In this document: positions 5,650 through 11,232 of the stretch, piece by piece | Layout: each line of letters begins with the position of its first letter | Numbering within the stretch: the stretch's first letter is position 1 | Assembly: GCA_035947875.1 (NCBI GenBank) | Contig: DASZJQ010000048.1 | Coordinates: 1 to 11,232, forward strand | Direction: 5' to 3' | DNA: 11,232 bases | Origin: Bog-473 sp035947875 | GTDB taxonomy: Bacteria; Actinomycetota; Acidimicrobiia; Acidimicrobiales; RAAP-2 | Notes under the pieces: generated by a model | What the model was told of the DNA's origin: nothing | What the model saw: the letters and a program-made list of their open reading frames with translations, nothing else | Database searches by the model: none | Translations under genes and position numbers: made by a program

Positions 5650-6912
5650 GTGGAAAGAATCATGGTCCAGCCCAACGGCCCCCTGCACGGGACCGTTCGC
5701 GCCGGAGGAGCCAAGAACTCGGCCCTCAAGTTGATGGTGGCCTGCCTGCTGGCCGAGGGACGGTCCGTCCTGCGCAACGTGCCCGACATCACCGACGTGG
5801 AATCCATGGCGGCCGTCCTGCGGTCCGTCGGGGCCCGGGTCGATCGTCTCGAGAACGGGGATCTGGCCGTCACATCTCCCGTCGCCGCCGATCTTCAGCC
5901 GGTGGCCCCCTACGAGCTGATCGAGCGCATGCGCGCGTCCGTGGTCGTGCTCGGTGTCCTGCTGGCCCGCTGCGGGTGGGTGCACATGCCGTTGCCCGGC
6001 GGCGACGATTTCGGGGAGCGTCCCATCGACTTCCACGTCAACGGGCTGGCGGCCATGGGGGTGCACTTCGAGTCGTCGGGCAGTGAGGTCCGGGGCCGGG
6101 TGGAGGAGGGGCGCTTGACCGGCACCCGGGTCGTGTTGGAGTACCCCAGCCACACCGCCACCGACAACCTGCTCATGGCGGCCGTGCTGGCCAAGGGGAC
6201 CACCGTGATCGAGAACGCGGCGAAAGAACCAGAGGTCACCGACCTGGCCGACATGTTGTGCACCATGGGGGCGGTCGTGCACGGCGCCGGCACGTCGCGC
6301 CTGGAGATCGAAGGCGTGGAGGAACTGCATCCCGCCCGGCATAGCGTCGTGCCCGACCGGGTGGTGGCGGCCACGTTCGTGGCGGCGGTCGGGATCGCCG
6401 GCGGAGAGGTGACCATCGAGGACGCTCGGCCGGAGCACATGGAGATGTTGCTGCGCAAGGTCACCGAAATGGGCGTCGTGACCGACATGGGCCCGCAGGG
6501 GCTGATGGTCAGCGCCAACAAGAGACTGGGCTCGGCCGACATTGCCACGCTGCCCTACCCGGGAGTGGCCACGGACTACAGCCCGCTGCTCGTGGCCATG
6601 CTCACCGTCGCCGACGGCGTCGGCATCCTCACCGAGAACCTCTTCTCGGGACGGTTCCGCTATGTCGAGGAGCTGCGCCGCATGGGGGCCGACATCCGGA
6701 CGGAAGGGCACCATGCCGTGGTCCGGGGGATGGACCGCCTTTTCGGCGCGCCGGTGCGGGCACCCGACCTCCGGGCGGGCGTGGCCCTCGTCCTGGCCGG
6801 CTTGGTGGCCGAGGGGGAGACCCTGGTGACCGGGGCCCGTCACATCGACCGGGGCTACGAGGATCTGGTCGGCTCCCTGACGTCGCTCGGAGCCAAGGTG
6901 ACGAGCCTGTGA
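5650..6912 (+). CDS. murA: UDP-N-acetylglucosamine 1-carboxyvinyltransferase (MurA)
   Basis: MurA transfers enolpyruvate from PEP to UDP-GlcNAc, the first committed step of peptidoglycan synthesis, in the cytoplasm. The 420-residue protein matches the family length. GGAKNSALKL carries the substrate-binding K22 and N23. R95 (RMRAS), R124 (GERPID) and D309 (YPGVATD) correspond to E. coli R91, R120 and D305. The loop that in E. coli reads LPGGCTIG is LPGGDDFG here, so the general-acid Cys115, the residue alkylated by fosfomycin, is replaced by Asp (D119, codon 6004-6006), as in mycobacteria. GTG at 5650 is chosen because MERIMVQPNGPLHGTV aligns residue for residue with the E. coli N-terminus; the in-frame ATG at 5662 would cut off the first strand. 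Its TGA overlaps the meaB start by 4 bases (GTGA). Confidence 0.97.
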   Translation: MERIMVQPNGPLHGTVRAGGAKNSALKLMVACLLAEGRSVLRNVPDITDVESMAAVLRSVGARVDRLENGDLAVTSPVAADLQPVAPYELIERMRASVVVLGVLLARCGWVHMPLPGGDDFGERPIDFHVNGLAAMGVHFESSGSEVRGRVEEGRLTGTRVVLEYPSHTATDNLLMAAVLAKGTTVIENAAKEPEVTDLADMLCTMGAVVHGAGTSRLEIEGVEELHPARHSVVPDRVVAATFVAAVGIAGGEVTIEDARPEHMEMLLRKVTEMGVVTDMGPQGLMVSANKRLGSADIATLPYPGVATDYSPLLVAMLTVADGVGILTENLFSGRFRYVEELRRMGADIRTEGHHAVVRGMDRLFGAPVRAPDLRAGVALVLAGLVAEGETLVTGARHIDRGYEDLVGSLTSLGAKVTSL

Positions 6913-7877
6913 ACCGCCCGCCTTCGGATCCGGCGGCGCTGTTGGCCCTGGCCCAGGACAACGACAGGGTCGCGCTGGCTCGGCTGATCTCGCTGGTCGA
7001 GCGGGGAGGTGAGCCCGGTCTCGCCGTGGCCCGCCTGGCCTACCGCTCCGCCGTGCCCTACACGGTCGGCCTGACGGGCGCCCCCGGTTCGGGCAAGTCG
7101 ACCCTGACCGATCGGCTCATCACGGTGGCGCGCACCGGCTGGGGAGGGCCGTCACCCGAGGCGCTGGATCAGGTTGGAGTGCTGGCCATTGACCCGACGT
7201 CTCCGTTCAGCGGCGGGGCCATTCTCGGCGACCGGGTGCGCATGCAGCAGCATGTGCTGGACCCCTCCGTGTTCATTCGTTCCATGGCGACGCGCGGGCA
7301 TCTCGGTGGTCTGGCCCTGGCCGTTCCCGACGCCATTCGTGTCCTCGGTGCGGCCGGCCTGCCGGTAGTCATCATCGAGACGGTGGGCGTCGGGCAAATG
7401 GAGGTCGAGGTGGCCTCGGCGGCCGACACCACGGTGGTGGTGGTGACCCCCGGGTGGGGTGACTCCATGCAGGCCAACAAAGCCGGCCTGCTGGAGATTG
7501 CGGACCTCTTCGTCATCAACAAGGCCGACCGTCCGGGTGCTCGAGAAGCGCGGCGGGACCTCGAACAGATGCTCGACCTCTCCACGCTCGGCGCCTGGCG
7601 CCCCCCGGTGATCGACACCATTGCCGCGACCGGCGAGGGCGTGGCGGAATTGTGGAGCGAGATCGCCCGGCACCGGGCCCACCTCCTCGACAACGGCCTG
7701 CTCGAACCGCGCCGCACCGAGCGGGTGGCACACGAGTTACGGCGGGTGATGGTGGCCCGCAGCCGGGTTCGGATTGAGGAAGTGGCTGCCGGGGAAGAAT
7801 TTTCCCGTGCCGTCAAAGCTGTGGCCGCGGGGGAACTTGACCCCTACGAGGCCGCTGACCGGCTCGGGCCTGGTTGA
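6909..7877 (+). CDS. meaB: MeaB/ArgK-type GTPase (methylmalonyl-CoA mutase chaperone)
   Basis: This is a 322-residue G3E-family P-loop GTPase. Characterised MeaB proteins protect and load the B12-dependent methylmalonyl-CoA mutase. Motifs seen are Walker A GAPGSGKST (57-65), VLAIDPTSPFSGGAILGDR (91-109, with the Mg-binding Asp95), ETVGVGQ (157-163), the TPGWGDSMQANKAGLLEIAD segment (180-199) typical of the ArgK/MeaB group, and the guanine-specificity motif NKAD (204-207). A helical C-terminal dimerisation arm follows. Length is normal. The GTG start at 6909 overlaps the murA stop by 4 bases, implying cotranscription and coupled translation. The mutase itself is not in this window, so the partner could be methylmalonyl-CoA mutase or a related acyl-CoA mutase. 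Its stop codon lies inside the -35 box of the next gene's putative promoter. Confidence 0.93.
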   Translation: MNRPPSDPAALLALAQDNDRVALARLISLVERGGEPGLAVARLAYRSAVPYTVGLTGAPGSGKSTLTDRLITVARTGWGGPSPEALDQVGVLAIDPTSPFSGGAILGDRVRMQQHVLDPSVFIRSMATRGHLGGLALAVPDAIRVLGAAGLPVVIIETVGVGQMEVEVASAADTTVVVVTPGWGDSMQANKAGLLEIADLFVINKADRPGAREARRDLEQMLDLSTLGAWRPPVIDTIAATGEGVAELWSEIARHRAHLLDNGLLEPRRTERVAHELRRVMVARSRVRIEEVAAGEEFSRAVKAVAAGELDPYEAADRLGPG

Positions 7878-7908
7878 GAACCCCCGTACGTCAGATACGG
7901 TGCCCCTG
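7874..7908 (+). promoter_or_regulatory. Putative leaderless promoter of the crotonase gene
   Basis: TTGAGA (7874-7879, 5 of 6 to the -35 consensus, overlapping the meaB stop) is followed after 16 bp by TACGGT (7896-7901), which ends 7 bases before the ATG at 7909. Predicted initiation at about 7908 leaves essentially no leader. No Shine-Dalgarno precedes the ATG, consistent with leaderless translation. Confidence 0.45.
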
Positions 7909-8682
7909 ATGACCGACACTTTCGTGACGTTGGAGCGACGAAGCGATGGCGTGGCCGTGATCCGCCTTGACCGGCCCAAAGCCAACGCCCTCTCGGGGGC
8001 GGTGCTGGGGCAGGTCTTCGCCGTGGCCCAGGAGTTGACGGCCGATCCGCCGGGTGCCGTCGTCCTGTGGGGCGGGCGCCGGATCTTCGCCGCCGGGGCC
8101 GACATCGTCGAGTTGGAAGGAACCGGGGCCGACTCGGTCGGAGCCAGCTTCACCAGCGCCCTCGGCGCCCTGGCCAAGGTGCCCCGGGCGACGATCGCCG
8201 CCATCAACGGCTACGCCCTGGGCGGAGGGTTGGAGTTGGCCCTGGCCTGCGATCTGCGGGTCTGCGCCGAAGACTCCAAACTCGGCCTGCCCGAGGTGCT
8301 CCTCGGGGTGATCCCCGGCGGCGGCGGCACCCAGCGGCTGCCCCGGTTGATCGGTTCGTCGCGGGCCAAGGAGATCATCTTCTCCGGGCGTCAGGTGCGG
8401 GCCCCCGAGGCGCTGGCCATCGGCCTGGTGAATCGGGTGGTGGCGCCCGACGACGTGCTGGACGAGGCCGTCGCCTGGGCCGGCGAGCTGGCTCGGGGCG
8501 CCATCGTGGCCCACGGTCTGGCCAAGGCGGCGGTCGATCGGGGGCTCGAAGGGTCGCTGGCCGAAGGTTTGGGCCTCGAGCAGGAGGCGTTCGCTGCGGT
8601 GGCCCGAACCGAGGATGCGGCGCGCGGCCTCGCCTCCTTCGCCGAGCATGGGCCGGGTCGGGCCACCTTCGTCGGCCGATGA
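7909..8682 (+). CDS. Enoyl-CoA hydratase/isomerase (crotonase) family protein
   Basis: This 257-residue crotonase-fold enzyme is likely an enoyl-CoA hydratase acting on acyl-CoA in beta-oxidation or amino-acid breakdown. VIRLDRPKANALSG (17-30) and FAAGADIVELE (60-70) form the CoA-binding and first oxyanion-hole regions. GYALGGGLELALACDLR (101-117) supplies the second oxyanion glycine and E109, and LGLPEVLLGVIPGGGGTQRL (125-144) supplies E129. Both glutamates needed for hydration are present at the 20-residue spacing of rat enoyl-CoA hydratase (E144/E164), arguing for hydratase activity rather than a one-Glu isomerase. The ATG at 7909 begins MTDTFVTLER, the usual N-terminal strand; upstream in-frame codons run through the meaB end and the promoter. 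Substrate chain length cannot be read from the sequence. The stop overlaps a micro-ORF start (ATGA). Confidence 0.92.
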   Translation: MTDTFVTLERRSDGVAVIRLDRPKANALSGAVLGQVFAVAQELTADPPGAVVLWGGRRIFAAGADIVELEGTGADSVGASFTSALGALAKVPRATIAAINGYALGGGLELALACDLRVCAEDSKLGLPEVLLGVIPGGGGTQRLPRLIGSSRAKEIIFSGRQVRAPEALAIGLVNRVVAPDDVLDEAVAWAGELARGAIVAHGLAKAAVDRGLEGSLAEGLGLEQEAFAAVARTEDAARGLASFAEHGPGRATFVGR

Positions 8683-8732
8683 GCGGGATGAGGCGATGGG
8701 GACGATGGGTCGATGATTCGGTGACACGGTGA
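8679..8732 (+). CDS. Possible 17-residue micro-ORF bridging the crotonase and treS
   Basis: ATG at 8679 opens a 17-codon frame, MSGMRRWGRWVDDSVTR, ending TGA 8730-8732. The start overlaps the crotonase stop by 4 bases (ATGA) and its stop overlaps the treS GTG by 4 bases (GTGA), the two classic coupling overlaps, so ribosomes could pass from the crotonase to treS without dissociating. The peptide is basic and has two Trp codons. The stretch also contains five ATGs at 8-9-base spacing. No family is recognised, and the arrangement could be chance in a GC-rich gap. It may be a coupling or leader peptide rather than a functional protein. Confidence 0.35.
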   Translation: MSGMRRWGRWVDDSVTR

Positions 8733-10579
8733 GTTCACCCCCTATTCCCGTGAGCGCCGGCGAGGGGCCGTTCGACCCGTCGGCACGCTGGTTCCAGCAC
8801 GCCGTCTTCTATGAGGTCCTGATCCGTGGCTTCTACGACGCCAACAACGACGGCAGCGGTGACCTGAAGGGCCTGCGCGACAAGCTCGACTACATCGAGT
8901 GGCTGGGCATCGACTGCATCTGGATGCTGCCCTTCTACCCCTCGCCGCTGCGCGACGGCGGCTACGACATCAGCGACTTCTTCAACGTGCATCCCGACTA
9001 CGGGAGCATCGGTGACCTGGTGGCGTTCCTGGAGGACGCGCACAGCCGCGGCATCCGGGTCGTCGCCGACCTGGTCATGAACCACACCAGCGACCAGCAC
9101 CCGTGGTTCATCGAGTCGCGTTCGAGCCGCGACAACGCCAAGGCCGACTGGTACGTCTGGAACGAAGACGACCAGCGTTGGCCCGACGCCCGGGTGGTCT
9201 TCACCGACGTGGAGCGGTCCAACTGGACCTGGGACGACACCCGCCAGCAGTACTACTGGCATCGCTTCTACCACCATCAGCCCGATCTCAACTACGACAA
9301 TCCCGAAGTGGCCGACACCATGATCGACCTGGTGCGCTTCTGGCTGGATCTCGGCTTCGACGGTTTCCGGCTCGATGCCGTGCCGTACCTCTATCAACGT
9401 GACGGCACCTCGGGGGAACACCTGCCCGAGACCCACGCCTTCATCCGGCGCATCCGCAAGCAACTGGAAGCGGACTACCCGGGCCGGATCCTGCTGGCCG
9501 AAGCCAACGGCTGGCCCAGCGACGTGGCCGACTACTTCGGCGACGGGGACGAGTGCCACCTGTGCTTCCACTTCCCGCTGATGCCCCGGCTGTTCATGGC
9601 GGTGCGGCGGGAACAGCGCTATCCCATCACCGAGATCCTGGCGCAGACGCCGGTCATCAACGAGTCGTGCCAGTGGGCAATCTTCTTGCGCAACCACGAC
9701 GAGCTCACCCTCGAACAGGTCAGTGACGAGGATCGCGATTACCTCATCGCCGAGTACGCCAAGGACCCCCGCATGAAGCGGCACATGGGGATCGGGCGGC
9801 GGCTGGCCCCCCTGATCGACAACGACCGGCGCACGGCCGAGCTCCTCTACGCCCTGCTGCTCTCCCTGCCGGGCAGCCCGGTCATCTACTACGGCGACGA
9901 GTTGCTGATGGGGGACAACATCTACCTGGGTGACCGTGATTCGGTGCGGACACCCATGCAATGGTCGCCCGACCGCAACGGTGGCTTCTCCCAGGCGGAT
10001 TTCGCGCAGCTCTACCTGCCGCCGCTGATGGATCCGGTCTACGGGTTCAGCGCGGTGAACGTCGAGGCCCAGCTGCGCAACCAGGGCTCGTTCCTGCACT
10101 GGCTGCGGCGCATGCTGACCGAGCGCCGCGCCCTCCCGGTGATGGGGGTGGGCGAGATGGAGATCCTGCCCTGCGCCAACCCATCTGTGCTGGCCTACAT
10201 GCGCTCGGGCGAGGTGTCCGACATCATGACCACGGTGCCCAGTGCCACGTCGGGGTCGACCTCGGGGGTCGACGCCGTCCTCGATGTCCGGGATTGGGGC
10301 CGCACGCTGGTGACGGCGCGCACGGTGCCGGCCGGGAACGAGGGGGCCGACGACGAGGCGGTCCGGCGCTTCCAGGCCGTGCTCTGCGTGCACAATCTCA
10401 GCCGGTTCGCCCAGCCGGCCGAGCTCGCGCTGGACAAGTGGGCCGGGTCCACCCCCTATGAGGTGCTGGGGCGGGTGCCCTTCCCGTCAGTCACCGAGGA
10501 GCCCTACGACATCACCCTGCCGCCCTACGGCTTCTTGTGGTTCGACCTGGTGCGTGAGGAAGGGCCGGCGGCGCCATGA
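8729..10579 (+). CDS. treS: Trehalose synthase (maltose alpha-D-glucosyltransferase, TreS)
   Basis: TreS interconverts trehalose and maltose in the cytoplasm. This 616-residue GH13 enzyme closely follows the mycobacterial TreS pattern. WFQHAVFYEVLIRGFYD opens the barrel, PSPLRDGGYDISDF and LVMNHTSDQHPWF are conserved loops, DGFRLDAVPYL carries the nucleophile D216, LLAEANGWP the acid/base E258, and FLRNHDELTLEQ the third carboxylate D324. GSPVIYYGDELLMGDNIYLGDRD and PMQWSPDRNGGFS complete the barrel, and VLCVHNLSRFAQPAEL (551-566) marks the C-terminal beta domain. Between NPSVLAYMR (484-492) and that strand lie about 58 residues where the mycobacterial protein has about 10. GTG at 8729 is chosen; a second in-frame GTG at 8750 is possible because the first ~20 residues are not conserved. 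No clear Shine-Dalgarno is present. treS overlaps the maltokinase start by 4 bases (ATGA). Confidence 0.96.
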   Translation: MSSPPIPVSAGEGPFDPSARWFQHAVFYEVLIRGFYDANNDGSGDLKGLRDKLDYIEWLGIDCIWMLPFYPSPLRDGGYDISDFFNVHPDYGSIGDLVAFLEDAHSRGIRVVADLVMNHTSDQHPWFIESRSSRDNAKADWYVWNEDDQRWPDARVVFTDVERSNWTWDDTRQQYYWHRFYHHQPDLNYDNPEVADTMIDLVRFWLDLGFDGFRLDAVPYLYQRDGTSGEHLPETHAFIRRIRKQLEADYPGRILLAEANGWPSDVADYFGDGDECHLCFHFPLMPRLFMAVRREQRYPITEILAQTPVINESCQWAIFLRNHDELTLEQVSDEDRDYLIAEYAKDPRMKRHMGIGRRLAPLIDNDRRTAELLYALLLSLPGSPVIYYGDELLMGDNIYLGDRDSVRTPMQWSPDRNGGFSQADFAQLYLPPLMDPVYGFSAVNVEAQLRNQGSFLHWLRRMLTERRALPVMGVGEMEILPCANPSVLAYMRSGEVSDIMTTVPSATSGSTSGVDAVLDVRDWGRTLVTARTVPAGNEGADDEAVRRFQAVLCVHNLSRFAQPAELALDKWAGSTPYEVLGRVPFPSVTEEPYDITLPPYGFLWFDLVREEGPAAP

Positions 10580-11232
10580 ACGCCGAGCAGGAGCAGGCCG
10601 TGCACCAGTTGATCGGGGCGTGGCTCGAGGAGCGCCTCCCGGTCGGTGCCCCCGCCCCGGTCCCCGATGAGATCACGCTGCGCCAGGTGGAGGTGCTACG
10701 GGCGGGACGCCCCGGGTTGCTCGACGTGGTGGCCGAGGTGGGCGGTCGTCTGGCCCATGTGATCGTCGGCCTCCGGCGGGTGGGTGATGAGCCGCGGTTC
10801 TTGCGTCCCGGGGACGAGGCGGCGTTGGGACTCTTCGAAGACGACGACGGGCTGGCCGTGTGCCTCGATGCCCTGCGCGACGCCGAACTGGCCCCGCTGG
10901 TGCTGGCCACCGTCAGGGGCGTGGACCCGAGGCCCGGCACGGTGGCGTACCTCCGCGACGACGAGAAGGTCACCGTCCTCGACTGCGGCGATCGCGGGGA
11001 CCTCACCGTCTTCCCGTGGCTCCGGGACGGTCCCCGGGCGGCGGTTGACCTGTTGGTCGCCCTCGACGCGGCCGGCTTCAACCACGTGGCGGCGCCGCTG
11101 GTCCGCTGGACCTGGGAGGGGCGTGATCTGGGTGTGGTCCAAGAGCCGATGCAGGGCCGTTCGGGCGGCTGGGCCCTGGCGCTGACGTCGCTGCGCGATC
11201 TCTTCGCCGCCGGCGGCCGCCCCGAGGCGGCC
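10576..11232 (+). CDS. mak: Maltokinase (Pep2/Mak), N-terminal part (3' end outside window)
   Basis: This frame is open from ATG 10576 to the last base of the window, giving 219 residues with no stop. Maltokinase phosphorylates maltose with ATP to maltose-1-phosphate, which GlgE then uses for alpha-glucan synthesis. The visible part corresponds to the N-terminal cap region of the family, with strands such as LLDVVAEVGGRLAHVIVGLRR. A closing motif, VVQEPMQGRSGGWALALTSL (about 187-206), corresponds to the conserved Q-E-P/F-x-x-G-x-x-GW segment at the cap-kinase junction. The aminoglycoside-phosphotransferase-like catalytic lobe is beyond the edge. Start and treS stop overlap as ATGA, and treS-maltokinase pairing is common in actinobacteria, sometimes as a fusion. 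The assignment relies on that context plus the motif; the cap itself is divergent. Confidence 0.85.
   Translation, partial: MNAEQEQAVHQLIGAWLEERLPVGAPAPVPDEITLRQVEVLRAGRPGLLDVVAEVGGRLAHVIVGLRRVGDEPRFLRPGDEAALGLFEDDDGLAVCLDALRDAELAPLVLATVRGVDPRPGTVAYLRDDEKVTVLDCGDRGDLTVFPWLRDGPRAAVDLLVALDAAGFNHVAAPLVRWTWEGRDLGVVQEPMQGRSGGWALALTSLRDLFAAGGRPEAA

Noticed and set aside
4523..5734. 403-codon plus-strand frame opposite glpX
   Set aside because: It is an antisense shadow of glpX, rich in His/Gly/Asp with no domain and no ribosome site.
5395..6843. 482-codon minus-strand frame opposite murA
   Set aside because: murA is unmistakable on the plus strand; this frame is a compositional shadow crossing from murA into glpX.
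8735..10393. 552-codon minus-strand frame opposite treS
   Set aside because: treS carries all catalytic motifs in the plus frame; the antisense product resembles nothing and shows the His/Val/Glu bias of a shadow.
1..11232. CRISPR arrays, tRNA/rRNA genes, transposases, phage genes, toxin-antitoxin pairs
   Set aside because: Searched by eye on both strands: no regularly spaced long repeats, no tRNA-like cloverleaf with T-loop, and no mobile-element protein motif was found.

Overview
The window is a high-GC, densely packed stretch of bacterial chromosome. The gene content points to an actinobacterium: an atpD-atpC end of the ATP synthase operon with murA nearby, class II (GlpX) fructose-1,6-bisphosphatase, MeaB, a TreS-maltokinase pair, and a MurA with Asp at the fosfomycin-target position as in mycobacteria. 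A deep-branching actinomycete such as Acidimicrobiia would fit, but that placement is inference. No tRNA, rRNA, CRISPR array, insertion sequence or phage gene was seen.

Layout. Positions 1-1047 (+) hold the 3' part of atpD and all of atpC. A truncated-hemoglobin gene (1164-1634, +) follows behind its own promoter. It converges on a four-gene minus-strand cluster (4228 down to 1790): an ArsR-type regulator, an SRPBCC/AHSA1-like protein, a DUF2182 membrane protein and a DUF899 thioredoxin-like protein. After a ~320-base non-coding stretch comes glpX (4583-5578, -), divergent from murA (5650-6912, +). murA overlaps meaB by 4 bases. meaB is followed by a crotonase (7909-8682), a possible 17-codon micro-ORF (8679-8732), treS (8729-10579) and the first 219 codons of a maltokinase that runs off the right edge.

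How the genes work together. atpD/atpC encode the catalytic and regulatory subunits of F1. GlpX serves gluconeogenesis and MurA starts peptidoglycan synthesis. MeaB (a mutase chaperone) and the crotonase suggest acyl-CoA or propionate metabolism. TreS and maltokinase convert trehalose to maltose and then maltose-1-phosphate, the donor for GlgE-type alpha-glucan synthesis. The ArsR cluster looks like a self-contained stress or small-molecule response unit inserted, together with the globin, between atpC and glpX/murA.

The most notable signals are these. (1) The ArsR-SRPBCC-DUF2182-DUF899 operon has a near-consensus promoter whose spacer holds an operator-like palindrome, flanked by 7-bp direct repeats exactly 22 bp apart. 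(2) Genes that begin transcription units tend to carry a TAnnnT box 6-8 bases before the start codon, implying leaderless mRNAs, while internal operon genes carry Shine-Dalgarno sites. (3) MurA carries a natural Cys-to-Asp change. (4) A micro-ORF is stitched by 4-base overlaps to both the crotonase and treS. (5) TreS has a ~48-residue insertion in its C-terminal domain.
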